From NCBI RefSeq assembly GCF_000737325.1, contig NZ_CP011125.1, positions 7,440,001-7,504,000 on the forward strand: a stretch of DNA of 64,000 bases, written 5' to 3'. Source of the stretch: Sandaracinus amylolyticus (GTDB taxonomy: Bacteria; Myxococcota_A; Polyangia; Polyangiales; Sandaracinaceae). The notes under the pieces are model-generated. The model saw only the letters and a list, made by a program, of their open reading frames with translations, made no database searches and had not been told where the DNA came from. Shown here piece after piece: positions 1-9,069 of this stretch. The first letter of the stretch is position 1; each line of letters starts with the position of its first letter. The position numbers were made by a program, and so were the translations under genes.

Positions 1-1
1 G

Positions 2-301
2 ACGTGTGGCGCGTGCTGCCGCACCGGGCACGACGGGCGCATCCTCGTGCCCGCCGAGGACATCGTGCGCTGGCGGCGAAGCGGTCGCGACGACGTCGCG
101 GAGCAGCTCCAGCCGGGGCACTTCGGCGAGATGGCGTTCGCGACGGACGACCACGGCGCGTGCGTGCACCTCGGCACGCCCGGCGCGCCGAACGCGTGCG
201 CGATCTACGAGATCCGCGGGACCACGTGTCGCGAGTTCGAGCGCGGCAGCTGGCAGTGCCTCGAGTTCCGACGCGATCACGGGATCGATCCGCGCGCTTG
301 A
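2..301 (+). CDS. YkgJ-family cysteine cluster protein, 3' part only
   Basis: The window opens inside this gene; 99 residues remain and the true start is upstream. The first visible residues contain a CxxCC cluster (CGACCRTG), followed later by CVHL, CAIYEIRG, CREFERGS and QCLEF. This spacing of cysteines with the IYExRGxxCRxFExGSxxC block is the signature of the YkgJ/UPF0153 zinc- or iron-chelating family, small cytoplasmic proteins of unclear role. The GTG at position 47 is in frame but would remove the first cysteine cluster, so it is not the real start. The stop is followed by about 300 bp without a gene. Confidence 0.75.
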   Translation, partial: TCGACCRTGHDGRILVPAEDIVRWRRSGRDDVAEQLQPGHFGEMAFATDDHGACVHLGTPGAPNACAIYEIRGTTCREFERGSWQCLEFRRDHGIDPRA

Positions 302-601
302 CCGCTCCGGGTCGCACCGTCAGAGTGCGCCTCCGATGTCCCGCACGAGCCACATCCGCTTCGCGATGCGCCGTGCGAGCGACCTCTTCCCGAGCGCATG
401 GCGTCCCGTCGCCGGCGGAGCCGTCGCTGACGGAATCGTCGCGAAGGACCCGTACGTCGCGGCCCGCGTGCCCGGGATCGATCGAGCCTCCCCCTAGAGC
501 GCTCCACGATCCGAGAGAAGCACGAAGGCCGCGGCTCCGAGAGGACCCGCGGCCTTCTGCGTTTTCAGCCCTTCCCTTCTCGTTTTCTCCGGAGATTCGT
601 C
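302..601. other. intergenic spacer with one strong hairpin
   Basis: No credible coding sequence is seen on either strand; the short ORFs here are GC-driven and lack family resemblance. The only structure recognised is the hairpin at 524-557. The last 20 bases hold the Shine-Dalgarno sequence (GGAG at 591-594) of the downstream MATE gene. Confidence 0.5.
524..565 (+). terminator. Rho-independent-like terminator
   Basis: A perfect 11-bp stem (GAAGGCCGCGG, 524-534, pairing with 547-557) with a 12-nt loop is followed by TGCGTTTT. The short T run lies on the plus strand, so it would end transcripts coming from the YkgJ-type gene. The GAAGGCC...GGCCTTC stem type recurs at 9015-9049. Confidence 0.6.
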
Positions 602-1990
602 ATGTCCAATCGTCATCGCCAGCTGCCCTGGAGAGAGAGACCCATGCTCGAGCTCGCACGGCTGTCGTGGCCGATCGCGATCTCGATGCTCTCGTTCGGT
701 GTGATGACGCTGGTCGACACGCTCTTCGTCGGCCGGCTCGGTCCTTCGGCGCTCGCGGGCGTCGGGCTCGCAGGGACCGCGACGTTCGCGCTGCTGTGCT
801 TCCCGATGGGCCTGCTGCGCGGCGTGAAAGTGCTCGTGTCGCAGTCGGTCGGCGCCGATCGACGCAGCGAGCTGGGCGCGCACCTCGGCGCCGGGCTCGC
901 GCTCGCGATCGCGCTCGGGATCGCGACGCTCGTGCTCGGACAAGGGCTCGCGCAGCTCTTGCCGCACCTCGCCGCGTCGACCGCCGCGGGCGAGAACGCG
1001 CGCACGTACCTCGCGATCCGCGTGCTCGGCGCGCCGTTCGTGCTCGCGTTCGTCGCGCTGCGCGAGTTCCGCTACGGCGACGGCGACACGCGCTCGCCGA
1101 TGGTCGCCGCGCTGGTCGGCAACGCCGCGAACATCGCGCTCAACTGGCTCATGGTGATCCAGCTGGGCTGGGGCGTGCGGGGCAGCGCGTGGGCCACGGT
1201 GATCGGTCACGGCGTCGAGCTCGGGGTCGTGATCGCGGCGCAGTCGCGCGACGGCTTCCCCATCTCGATCACGCGCGCACGTCACGCGCTCGCGCTGTGG
1301 CGCATCGGCGTGCCGACCGGGCTGCAGTTCCTGCTCGAGATGGGCAGCTTCGCGCTGCTGACGACGATCGTGTCGCTGCTCGGCGAGGTGCAGATGGCCG
1401 CGCACCAGATCGCGCTGCAGGTGATCCACTTCTCGTTCCTTCCGACGATCGCGCTCGGGGAAGCGGGCTCGGTGCTCGCCGGGCAAGCCGTCGGGGCGAA
1501 CGAGGACGGGCTCGTGAAGCGCATCGCGCACGTCGGGCTCGTCGGCGCGGCGCTCTACACCGGCGCGTGCACGCTGATCTTCACGCTGCTCGGGGTGCCG
1601 ATCATCGCGTGCTTCACCGACGACGTCGCGCTCGCGACGACCGCGCTCGGTCTGCTGCGCGTCGCTGCGTTCTTCCAGATCGCAGACGGCGCGGTGGTGG
1701 TCGCGCGCGGCGTGCTGCGCGGCGCGGGCGACGTGCGCGTGCCCGCGATGCTCGGCATCTGCACCGCGTGGCTCTGCACGCCGCCGCTCGCGTGGTTCCT
1801 CGGGCGCGAGCTCGGGCTCGGCGCGTTCGGCGGGTGGATCGGGCTCTGCACCGAGATCCTCGTGCTCGCGGTGCTCTGCTGGATCCGCGTGGAGAGCGGC
1901 GCGTGGAAGCCCCTGGCGGTCGAGTCGCGCGCGCGGCTCGAGCGCGAGGCGAAGGACGCGCCGTCGAGCGAGCCTGCGCTCGCGGCGTGA
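602..1990 (+). CDS. MATE family efflux transporter
   Basis: This is a 462-residue integral inner-membrane protein with about twelve hydrophobic segments and no large soluble domain, the usual length and shape of MATE (multidrug and toxic compound extrusion) antiporters, which export cationic compounds using Na+ or H+ gradients. The N-terminal half contains LARLSWPIAISMLSFGVM and VDTLFVGRLGPSALAGVG, the typical first helices of the family. A GGAG at 591-594 supports the ATG at 602; a second ATG at 644, after a purine-rich GGAGAGAGAG, would give a protein starting MLELARLSWP and is also possible. The gene abuts a convergent lipoprotein gene with only 5 bp between stops. Substrate cannot be told from sequence. 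Confidence 0.9.
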   Translation: MSNRHRQLPWRERPMLELARLSWPIAISMLSFGVMTLVDTLFVGRLGPSALAGVGLAGTATFALLCFPMGLLRGVKVLVSQSVGADRRSELGAHLGAGLALAIALGIATLVLGQGLAQLLPHLAASTAAGENARTYLAIRVLGAPFVLAFVALREFRYGDGDTRSPMVAALVGNAANIALNWLMVIQLGWGVRGSAWATVIGHGVELGVVIAAQSRDGFPISITRARHALALWRIGVPTGLQFLLEMGSFALLTTIVSLLGEVQMAAHQIALQVIHFSFLPTIALGEAGSVLAGQAVGANEDGLVKRIAHVGLVGAALYTGACTLIFTLLGVPIIACFTDDVALATTALGLLRVAAFFQIADGAVVVARGVLRGAGDVRVPAMLGICTAWLCTPPLAWFLGRELGLGAFGGWIGLCTEILVLAVLCWIRVESGAWKPLAVESRARLEREAKDAPSSEPALAA

Positions 1991-1995
1991 ATCGA

Positions 1996-2937
1996 TCAGT
2001 CCGCCGATCCGGCTCTCGGGCAGCGCACCGTGAGCCAGATCGGCGGGTGATCGCCCTCGGAGATCGTGTAGTAGCCGTCGCCGCGCGCGGTGAACGCGAT
2101 CGCCTCGCCCTGCGGCTCGTCCGCGTGCGGAACGAGGAGCGCGGGGCGCGCGAGCGCGTCGGCCCAGCCTTCGTCGTCGTCGCGGCGCCACCACGAGACG
2201 TCTCGATAGGTGCGCACGATCAGCTCGCGTCCATCGGGCGACACGTCGGTGGCGGTGATCATGCTCGCGAGGTCGATCGTCGCGAGGAGCTCGAGCATGC
2301 GCACCTCGCCGCCCGCGAACGGCGCGCGCGCGACGAACACGTCGGACGCGCCGGCGTCCTCCTTGGCGAGCACGAGGAGATCGCCGCTCGCGGGGTCGAT
2401 CGCGATCGCCTCCGCGTCGCGCGGACGATCGGGATAACGCAGCACGATCGTGTCGAACGCGAGCGGGCGCGCCGCTTCCTGCGCCTCCTGGCTCGGCAGG
2501 GGCTCGGGCTCGTCGACGCGCAGCACGACGACCGAGTCGCGCGCCGGGATGCGCCCGTTGCGCGCGCCGTTGTCGCCGACGTCGCCGATCCACAAGCGAT
2601 CGGGCGCGTCGTCGATGACCTCGATCGCGACGTCTTCCCAGTCGCGGGCCGACGCGCCCTCGAGCACCCACTCGCCGCGCGACGCGCCGCCCGCCGCGTC
2701 GATCGCGAAGAGGCGCGGCCCGTCCCCCGAGTCGTTGTGGGCCCACAGCACGCCCGGGTGCGCCCGGCTCGCGACGATGCCCGACACCTCGTCGAGCGCC
2801 GCGTTCTGGACGTGCCCGGTCTCGTGCGGTGGGCCGTAGATCCCGCATTCCGCGGGTGATTCGACCGGTGCCTCGTGCGCCACGCCGGCCCCGCAGCCGG
2901 AGGCCGCGAGCGCGAGCGTGAGGATCCCGACGCGCAT
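1996..2937 (-). CDS. secreted lipoprotein, probable beta-propeller-like
   Basis: The 313-residue protein begins with a lipoprotein signal (MRVGILTLALAASGCGAG, lipobox LAASGC) and is expected at the cell envelope. The body contains blocks such as VSGIVASRAHPGVLWAHNDS, DWEDVAIEV, LWIGDVGDN, and DAEAIAIDPASGDLLVLAKE. These resemble repeated blades of phytase-esterase-like or SdiA-regulated-type beta-propellers, in which Asp/Glu-rich loops bind metal; the exact reaction is unknown. I chose the ATG at 2937 because it gives a clean lipobox; a longer in-frame ORF adds nine residues without support. A TATTCT hexamer lies 8 nt before this ATG, so the mRNA may be leaderless. Confidence 0.65.
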   Translation of the reverse strand: MRVGILTLALAASGCGAGVAHEAPVESPAECGIYGPPHETGHVQNAALDEVSGIVASRAHPGVLWAHNDSGDGPRLFAIDAAGGASRGEWVLEGASARDWEDVAIEVIDDAPDRLWIGDVGDNGARNGRIPARDSVVVLRVDEPEPLPSQEAQEAARPLAFDTIVLRYPDRPRDAEAIAIDPASGDLLVLAKEDAGASDVFVARAPFAGGEVRMLELLATIDLASMITATDVSPDGRELIVRTYRDVSWWRRDDDEGWADALARPALLVPHADEPQGEAIAFTARGDGYYTISEGDHPPIWLTVRCPRAGSAD

Positions 2938-2945
2938 CGAGGCGC

Positions 2946-2951
2946 AGAATA
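2946..2951 (-). promoter_or_regulatory. -10-like hexamer TATTCT, leaderless type
   Basis: Read on the minus strand this is TATTCT, ending 8 nt before the ATG of the lipoprotein gene at 2937. Transcription would begin about at the start codon. No -35 match is obvious. Confidence 0.4.
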
Positions 2952-2974
2952 CCGCGGCGACCACGACGCGCTGC

Positions 2975-2980
2975 TAGACT
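2975..2980 (+). promoter_or_regulatory. -10-like hexamer TAGACT
   Basis: TAGACT stands 28 nt before the ATG at 3009, leaving room for a short leader with a purine-rich AAGGGG near 2998. It is divergent from the hexamer at 2946-2951, making a compact two-way promoter region. Confidence 0.4.
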
Positions 2981-3008
2981 CCGGCGCTTCTCTTCCAAGG
3001 GGTCGGGG

Positions 3009-4751
3009 ATGCTTCGCTCACTCGGTCGTTCGTGGGGCGCGATCGTGATGCTGCCGCTGCTCGCGGCGTGCGGTAGCAAGACGACGGTGTGGACGCCGCA
3101 GGACGGCCCGCGCGTCGACGCGGGCACGTTCGACGCGAGCATCGTCCAGGACGCAGGCACCGACGGCGGCGGCGGCATCGTCGTGGACTGCGGGCGCAGC
3201 GAGCAGTTCACGACCGCGCGCCGCGCGATCACGCTCGAGGCGACCGCGACGAGCGACGTGATGATCGAGGCGCAGGGCTGGTCGCTCGTCAGCGCGCCCC
3301 CTGGCGCGTCCGCGACGAACGATCCGATGACGGGGCTCACGACGACGCTCACGCCCGACGTGCTCGGTGAGTTCGTGATGCGGTTCGCCGCGCGCGACGC
3401 GCTCGGTCGCAGCGCGACGTGCGAGGTGCGCGTGCAGGCGATCGTCGGTCCGCCGGTCGCGATCTGCCCCGAGGACGAGCTCGTGACCGCGCCGTCGGTG
3501 CCGCTGCTGATCGAGGGCGACGCGTTCGACGACGAGATGGTCGTCGAGGTGACGTGGTCGCAAGTCTCGGGCCCCGGGCCCGCGCTCCTGACGCCCGTCG
3601 CCGACGGCAGCCGCGCGATGGTCGAGTTCGAGGCCGACGTCGCGGGCGTGTACCGGCTCGCGCTCGAGGTGCGCGACGCCGACGGCGAGACCGATCGCTG
3701 CGAGATCGACGTGCGCGTGACCGCCCCGCCGATCGTCGACTGCGATCCCGCGACCGTGATGGCGCCGACGCGCCGCCCGGTGACGGTGCGCGCAAGCGCG
3801 ACCGACGAGCGCATGGTGGTGAGCACGACGTGGGAGCTGATCGCGCGCCCCGACGCGAGCAGCGCGACGATCTCGCCGACGACGGGCCTCTCGACGACGA
3901 TGACGCCCGATCGTCGGGGCGAGTACGAGCTGCGCTTCACCGCGACCGACGACGACGGGCTCTCCGCGAGCTGCGTGGTGACCGTGATCGGCACGCCCAC
4001 GCCGCCGAGCGTGATGTGCCCCGCAGTGGTCGAGACCGTGCCGCTCACGCCGACCGAGATCGTCGGGAGCGCGGTCGACGACGGGACGATCCGCGCGTGG
4101 GCGTGGAGCGTCGAAGCGGTGCCGCCCGGCTCGCGTCCCGCCGCGCCCGCCCCCGCGAACGCGGCGCGCACGGTGTTCACGCCGGACCTCGCGGGCGAGT
4201 ACTCGCTGCGCCTGCGCGTGACCGACGACGACGGGCAGACCGCCGAGTGCACCACGCTGGTGCGCGCGGTGAGCGGCGACGGCCTGCGCGTCGAGATGTT
4301 CTGGGACAGCAACGGCACCGACATGGACACGCACGTGCTGCAGCCCGGCGCGCGCGCGTGGTTCGACGGGACCGGCGACTGCTTCTACTCGAACTGCACG
4401 GGCATGCGGCTCATGTGGGGCGGCCCGGGCACCGACGACGATCCGCGCCTCGACATCGACGACACGAACGGGTTCGGGCCCGAGAACATCAACATCAGGC
4501 GGCCGGTGCCCGGCGTGTACCGCGTCGGCGTGCACGCGTTCAGCGGCTCGGGGCGCGTGACGGTGCGCATCTACTGCGCGGACTCGACCACGACGCCGCG
4601 CATGACGTTCGGCCCGGTGCTGATCGATCGCAATCGTTTGTGGCGCGTCGCCGACGTCGACGTGCGCGCGGCGGGATGCACGATCACGGACCTCGCGAGC
4701 GGCGGACGCCCGAACATCATCACGCGCGAGCAGGCGATGAGCGGTCCGTAG
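3009..4751 (+). CDS. cell-surface lipoprotein with PKD/Ig-like repeats and a YfaP-like C-terminus
   Basis: The 580-residue protein starts with a lipoprotein signal ending at LLAACGS. It then has four repeated beta-sandwich modules of about 90 residues; each starts with a cysteine segment (VDCGRSE, AICPEDE, VDCDPAT, VMCPAVV), has a W-containing middle strand and ends with a strand like GEYELRFTATDDDGLSASC, the look of PKD/Ig-like domains. The C-terminal part (from about residue 420) has LRVEMFWDSNGTDMDTHVLQ, PRLDIDDTNGFGPENI and PGVYRVGVHAF, which match the DUF2135/YfaP-like domain of secreted bacterial proteins. No catalytic motif is visible; a binding or structural surface role is inferred. 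Confidence 0.75.
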   Translation: MLRSLGRSWGAIVMLPLLAACGSKTTVWTPQDGPRVDAGTFDASIVQDAGTDGGGGIVVDCGRSEQFTTARRAITLEATATSDVMIEAQGWSLVSAPPGASATNDPMTGLTTTLTPDVLGEFVMRFAARDALGRSATCEVRVQAIVGPPVAICPEDELVTAPSVPLLIEGDAFDDEMVVEVTWSQVSGPGPALLTPVADGSRAMVEFEADVAGVYRLALEVRDADGETDRCEIDVRVTAPPIVDCDPATVMAPTRRPVTVRASATDERMVVSTTWELIARPDASSATISPTTGLSTTMTPDRRGEYELRFTATDDDGLSASCVVTVIGTPTPPSVMCPAVVETVPLTPTEIVGSAVDDGTIRAWAWSVEAVPPGSRPAAPAPANAARTVFTPDLAGEYSLRLRVTDDDGQTAECTTLVRAVSGDGLRVEMFWDSNGTDMDTHVLQPGARAWFDGTGDCFYSNCTGMRLMWGGPGTDDDPRLDIDDTNGFGPENINIRRPVPGVYRVGVHAFSGSGRVTVRIYCADSTTTPRMTFGPVLIDRNRLWRVADVDVRAAGCTITDLASGGRPNIITREQAMSGP

Positions 4752-4816
4752 CGCGGGGGCCTGGGAAGTCGGGCAGGCGGACCGATCGTTTCCGCGACGT
4801 GCTCGCGCCGGCCATC

Positions 4817-4822
4817 TACAAT
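4817..4822 (+). promoter_or_regulatory. -10-like hexamer TACAAT, leaderless type
   Basis: TACAAT ends 6 nt before the GTG at 4829 and no Shine-Dalgarno sequence precedes that GTG. If used, transcription starts at or next to the start codon. Confidence 0.45.
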
Positions 4823-4828
4823 TCGCGC

Positions 4829-7800
4829 GTGTCGTCGTTCCACAGGCCCTCGCTGATCGCCGCTGCGCTCGCCCTCGGCAGCGCAGCGTGCGGTGGCGGC
4901 GAGACCACCCGGCCCGATGGGCCCGGAGAGGCCACCGCGGCCGCCGCGCCGAGCGGTGGCAACCCCGCGTGCCCCGCGAGCGCCGATGCGCCTGCCGCGC
5001 TGCCGCGCGTGAACGACGACGAGCGCACGCTCGAGTACTGGCTCGCGCGCCACGCGGAGCTCGGCGATCTCGACGCGCCGCTGCTCGATGCGTCGGAGAT
5101 CGAGGCGCAGAACGCTGCGGTCGCGAGCGGCGGCGAGGATCTCCCGTTCGCGCGGCGATCGCTCGCGGCGGCACCCTCGCGCGCGCTGATCGAGGGCGAG
5201 GTGCGCGAGCGGCTCGCGTTCATGCGCGAGCGCCTCGCGAGCGGCAGCTACGTCGATCCATCGGGCGCGCGCGTGGACGCGACGACGCTCGCGCGCTTCG
5301 ACGCGCCCGCGTCGATCGACGTGCAGCCCGATCTGCGCGTCGCGGTCGAGCGCATCGCGCTGCGGTGTGGGCCGCAGGTCGCGCCGCTCTACTCGTCGCC
5401 CCCCGACGTCGCGTTCGATCGCAACGCGTGCAGCACGATCGAGCGGCAGGATCCCGTGCAGGTGCTCTCGCGCTGGCCCGGCGGGATGCTCCTCGTGCGC
5501 ACGCGCTACGCGCTCGGATGGATCGCGCAGGACGCGCCGCTCTCGCCGTCCGTGCCCTCGACCGACGTCGCGCTGTGGACCGAGGGCGCGCGCGCGAGAG
5601 CGCGCGGCGGCATGACGCTGCGCGGCGAGAACGGCGACGCGATCGAGATCGATCCCGACGTGATCCTGCCGATCGATCCCGGCGACGCGCTGCGGGTGCG
5701 CTTCGCGACCCTTGCAGGAATGCAACGCAGCGTAGCGTTTTCGCAAGGGTCGATCGATCCGGTGCAGCGACCGCTCACGCGCCGCGCGTTCCTGACCGAA
5801 GCGTTCCGACACCTCGGGCGACCGTACGGATGGGGTGGGCGCGAGAACGGCGTGGACTGCTCGGAGCTCGTGATGGACGTGCTCGGCACGTTCGGCATCG
5901 AGATGCCGCGCCACAGCGCGCGCCAGGCGGAGGCGGGATCGTTCTCGATCACCATTCCGCCCGAGACGAGCGAGGCCGATCGACTGCGCCTGCTCGACGC
6001 CGCCGCGCGCCGCGGGATCGTGCTGCTGCACTTCCCGGGTCACACGATGATCTGGCTCGGTCGCACCACGAGCGGCGAGCCGCGCATCCTCCACTCGTTC
6101 GCGGAGTACCTCGAGCCGTGCAGCGGCGGCGGCGAGACGCTGCGGCGCGTGCATCGCGTGTCGATCACGGATCTCGAGCTCGGGCGCGGCACGTCGAGGC
6201 GCGCGTTCATCGAGCGGCTCGAGCGCATCGTGGTGCTCGGTCCGGGGCCTGGGCCGGAGCTCTCGGGCGTCGCGACGCTGCGGCCGGCGCGGCCCGTCGA
6301 GCCTCCGACCGACGGTGCGTGCAGCGACTCGGTGCACACGCGGATCTTCCAGAGCCCGGCGATGCCGCACTCGGGCGCGCCGCTGCGCTTCGTGATCACG
6401 AGCGGCGAGGATCTCGGCGCGGTCGATTTCGCGCTGCGCGATCCCAGCGGGCGCGTGGTGCGTCCCGAGAACGTGCATCGCCTCGGAGGCCCTCCGTGGA
6501 CGTGGTGGGTCGAGATCCCGCAGCCCGAGGCCGGACGATGGACGATCGCGATCGGCGACGGCTCGCGCATCGCGGCGTGTGATCGCGTGACGGTCGCGCG
6601 CAACGCGCGTGATGCGTCGCAGGCGGTGCCGCTCCCGGTGGGCGCGGAGCGACGCGCGATGCGTCACGACGAGGCGATCTGGATCCCGCGATGGACGTGG
6701 GAGGCGGACACCGAGAACCTCTACGCCGCGTTCGTCGAGCAGCTCTTCGCGTACCCCGACGACGATCGCACCTGGCGCTCGCTCACCGAGCTCTTGCGCG
6801 ACCGCGAGCACAACCTGCTCTTCGATCACCTCGGGCTCGGCGAGGAAGCGCGCATCGAGCTGCAGCCCGACTGCGCCGATCTGCCGTACTTCCTGCGGGC
6901 GTACTTCGCGTGGAAGCTGCGACTCCCGTTCGCGTTCCGGCGCTGCAGCCGCGGACGCGCCGGTCAGCCTCCGAGCTGCGGCGAGCCCGTGACCACGCTG
7001 ATGCCACATCCGGGCGGCGACGACGTCGACGCGTTCCGCTTCTTCGTCGAGCGCAACCTGCGACCGGGCGTGCACTCGGCGAGCGGTCGCACCGCGCCGC
7101 TCGACGACGCGACCGATCTCTATCCGGTGCCGCTCACGCGCGAGGCGCTGCTGCCGGGCACCGTGTTCGCCGATCCGTACGGACACCTGCTCGTGATCGC
7201 GGCGTGGCGCCCGCAGGGCGCGAGCGGCGCGGGCGTGCTCGTCGGCGCGGACGCGCAGCCCGATGGCGTGATCGGACGCCGCACGTTCTGGCGCGGCACG
7301 TTCCTCTTCACGCCAGAGACGAACGACGTCGGCGCGGGGTTCAAGGCGTGGCGCCCCGTCGTGTACGACCGTCGCGCGAACACGTGGGCGACGCTGACGA
7401 ACGAGGAGCTGCGCGCACGCCGCGGCACCGCGCGCGACGCGGGCCCGACGCCGTGGAGCGATCAGCAGTACACCGGGAGCGCCGACGAGTTCTACGGGCG
7501 CATGGAGGCGATCATCAATCCGCGCGCGCTCGATCCCGACGCGATGCAGCTCGCGCTGATCGACGCGCTCGAGGAGTCGGTGCGCCGTCGCGTGGTGAGC
7601 GTCGAGGTGCTCGAGGAGTGGCGGCAGACGCACCCGAGCACGATCATCCCGATGCCCGAGGGCACCGACATCTTCCTCACCGAAGGGCCCTGGGAGGACT
7701 TCAGCACTCCGTCGCGCGACATGCGCCTGCTCGTCGCGATCGACACGGTCGTGGGGTTCCCCGATGCGCTCCGACGCGATCCTTCGCGGTGGGGGCTGCG

Positions 7801-8110
7801 CGAGGGCGCGGAGCTCGACGCCGCGGTCGAGAGCGCGCGAGCGCGCATGCGCAGCGAGCTGGAGCGACGCAGCTTCTCGTACACCCGCAGCGACGGCGCG
7901 ACGCAGACGCTCACGCTCGCGGAGCTCGTCGCGCGTGAGGACGGCATCGAGGTCGCGTGGAACCCGAACGACTGCGCGGAGCTGCGCTGGGGCGCGCCCG
8001 AGGGCTCGCCCGAGATGGCGAGCTGTCGCCGCCACGCACCGGCCGATCAGCGCGCGCGGATGCGCGTGATGCGCGCGTGGTTCGCGAACCGCCAGCGCCC
8101 CACGCGCTGA
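4829..8110 (+). CDS. lipoprotein with SH3-like, NlpC/P60 and a second peptidase-like domain
   Basis: The 1093-residue protein starts at a GTG chosen because it gives a lipoprotein signal (LIAAALALGSAACGGG) and lies 6 nt after a TACAAT box. A long open frame upstream is only a shadow of the preceding gene. Residues about 170-260 form an SH3-like segment (ALRCGPQVAPLYSS, LVRTRYALGWIAQD). Residues about 310-420 are an NlpC/P60 cell-wall peptidase domain: YGWGGRENGVDCSELVMDVL with Cys344 and HFPGHTMIWLG with His405. Residues about 640-830 hold a second unit with DCADLPYFLRAYFAWKLRLP (Cys682) and DPYGHLLVIAAW (His786), the order expected of another papain-like fold. It probably cleaves peptidoglycan peptides in the periplasm or in prey; the second domain's activity is inference. 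Confidence 0.8.
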   Translation: MSSFHRPSLIAAALALGSAACGGGETTRPDGPGEATAAAAPSGGNPACPASADAPAALPRVNDDERTLEYWLARHAELGDLDAPLLDASEIEAQNAAVASGGEDLPFARRSLAAAPSRALIEGEVRERLAFMRERLASGSYVDPSGARVDATTLARFDAPASIDVQPDLRVAVERIALRCGPQVAPLYSSPPDVAFDRNACSTIERQDPVQVLSRWPGGMLLVRTRYALGWIAQDAPLSPSVPSTDVALWTEGARARARGGMTLRGENGDAIEIDPDVILPIDPGDALRVRFATLAGMQRSVAFSQGSIDPVQRPLTRRAFLTEAFRHLGRPYGWGGRENGVDCSELVMDVLGTFGIEMPRHSARQAEAGSFSITIPPETSEADRLRLLDAAARRGIVLLHFPGHTMIWLGRTTSGEPRILHSFAEYLEPCSGGGETLRRVHRVSITDLELGRGTSRRAFIERLERIVVLGPGPGPELSGVATLRPARPVEPPTDGACSDSVHTRIFQSPAMPHSGAPLRFVITSGEDLGAVDFALRDPSGRVVRPENVHRLGGPPWTWWVEIPQPEAGRWTIAIGDGSRIAACDRVTVARNARDASQAVPLPVGAERRAMRHDEAIWIPRWTWEADTENLYAAFVEQLFAYPDDDRTWRSLTELLRDREHNLLFDHLGLGEEARIELQPDCADLPYFLRAYFAWKLRLPFAFRRCSRGRAGQPPSCGEPVTTLMPHPGGDDVDAFRFFVERNLRPGVHSASGRTAPLDDATDLYPVPLTREALLPGTVFADPYGHLLVIAAWRPQGASGAGVLVGADAQPDGVIGRRTFWRGTFLFTPETNDVGAGFKAWRPVVYDRRANTWATLTNEELRARRGTARDAGPTPWSDQQYTGSADEFYGRMEAIINPRALDPDAMQLALIDALEESVRRRVVSVEVLEEWRQTHPSTIIPMPEGTDIFLTEGPWEDFSTPSRDMRLLVAIDTVVGFPDALRRDPSRWGLREGAELDAAVESARARMRSELERRSFSYTRSDGATQTLTLAELVAREDGIEVAWNPNDCAELRWGAPEGSPEMASCRRHAPADQRARMRVMRAWFANRQRPTR

Positions 8111-8114
8111 ATGC

Positions 8115-8120
8115 TAGGGT
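8115..8120 (+). promoter_or_regulatory. -10-like hexamer TAGGGT, leaderless type
   Basis: TAGGGT followed by CG ends 9 nt before the ATG of the exonuclease gene at 8130. It sits in the 19-bp gap after the upstream stop codon, so the nuclease gene may have its own start site. Confidence 0.35.
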
Positions 8121-8129
8121 CGGTGCGCC

Positions 8130-9005
8130 ATGCGCATCGCGACCTGGAACGTGAACTCGCTGAACGCGCGGCTCGAGAAGGTCGAGTGGTGGCTCGATCG
8201 CGCGAAGCCCGACGTGCTCTTGATGCAAGAGACGAAGCTGAGCGACGACGCGGTGCCGCACGACGCGTTCCGCGCGCGCGGCTACGAGCTCGCGCATCAC
8301 GGTGAAGGACGCTGGAACGGCGTCGCGATCGCGAGCCGCGTGGGGATCGAGGACGTGCTCACGAACTTCGGCGAGCCGCTGCGTCCTGCGAAGACGAGCG
8401 ACGCGGGCGACGACGAGCCGCTCGCGGAGGCGCGCATGATCGCGGCGACGTGCGGCGGCGTGCGCGTCGTCTCGCTGTACGCGCCGAACGGTCGCTCGCT
8501 CGGTTCGCCGTTCTACGAAGCGAAGCTCGTGTGGCTCGCACGGCTCGAGCGATGGCTGCGCGAGCGCAACGATCCGAGCGCGCCGCTCGTGGTCGCGGGC
8601 GACTACAACGTCGCGCCCGACGACGCCGACGTGTGGGATCCCGCGGCGTGCCACGGCGGGACGCACGTCTCGGCACCGGAGCGCGACGCGATCGCGAGGC
8701 TGTGCGCGTGGGGCCTCGAGGACGCGTACCGCGCGAAGCACCCGGAGCGCGGTCGCTACTCGTGGTGGGACTACCGCGCGGGCATGTTCCACAAGAACTT
8801 CGGGATGCGCATCGACCTCGTGCTCGCGAGCGCGCCGGCGATGGCGCGGCTCGTCGCGAGCGAGATCGATCGCGAGGCGCGCAAGGGCAAGCCCACGCCC
8901 TCCGATCACGCGCCGGTCTTCGTCGATCTCGACACGCCGGGCGAGGCGATCGACGCGGGCTGGGAAGGCGCGGAGAAGCGCGTCGCCGCGCGCCTCAAGC
9001 GCTGA
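8130..9005 (+). CDS. xth: exodeoxyribonuclease III
   Basis: The 291-residue protein matches the ExoIII/AP endonuclease family, cytoplasmic enzymes that cut DNA at abasic sites and degrade 3' ends during base-excision repair. Visible motifs are MRIATWNVNSLNAR (Asn7), LLMQETKL (Glu34), NGVAIASR, LVVAGDYNVAPDD (catalytic Asp and Asn), YSWWDYRAG, RIDLVLAS and the terminal PSDHAPVFVDL with the catalytic Asp-His. Length and motif order are normal for the short bacterial Xth type. It follows the large lipoprotein gene by 19 bp, but a TAGGGT hexamer in the gap suggests separate transcription. A strong hairpin at 9015-9049 closes the unit. Confidence 0.95.
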   Translation: MRIATWNVNSLNARLEKVEWWLDRAKPDVLLMQETKLSDDAVPHDAFRARGYELAHHGEGRWNGVAIASRVGIEDVLTNFGEPLRPAKTSDAGDDEPLAEARMIAATCGGVRVVSLYAPNGRSLGSPFYEAKLVWLARLERWLRERNDPSAPLVVAGDYNVAPDDADVWDPAACHGGTHVSAPERDAIARLCAWGLEDAYRAKHPERGRYSWWDYRAGMFHKNFGMRIDLVLASAPAMARLVASEIDREARKGKPTPSDHAPVFVDLDTPGEAIDAGWEGAEKRVAARLKR

Positions 9006-9014
9006 CGGAACGAA

Positions 9015-9049
9015 GAAGGCCTCGGTCCCGCGCGAGGACCGAGGCCTTC
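9015..9049. terminator. bidirectional hairpin between convergent genes
   Basis: A perfect 14-bp stem (GAAGGCCTCGGTCC at 9015-9028 with its complement at 9036-9049) and a 7-nt loop lie between the exonuclease gene and the convergent cytochrome gene. There is no T tract on either side, so it may work as a weak terminator or a 3'-end stabiliser for both mRNAs. Confidence 0.6.
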
Positions 9050-9069
9050 GTGTGCGATCGCGATTTCGA

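Noticed and set aside
494-4330. Very long minus-strand open frame across the MATE, lipoprotein and PKD-type genes
   Set aside because: It is antisense to clear genes, Arg/Ala/Ser-rich, without family motifs; only its part at 1996-2937 is in fact close to a real gene, and that is read in another frame.
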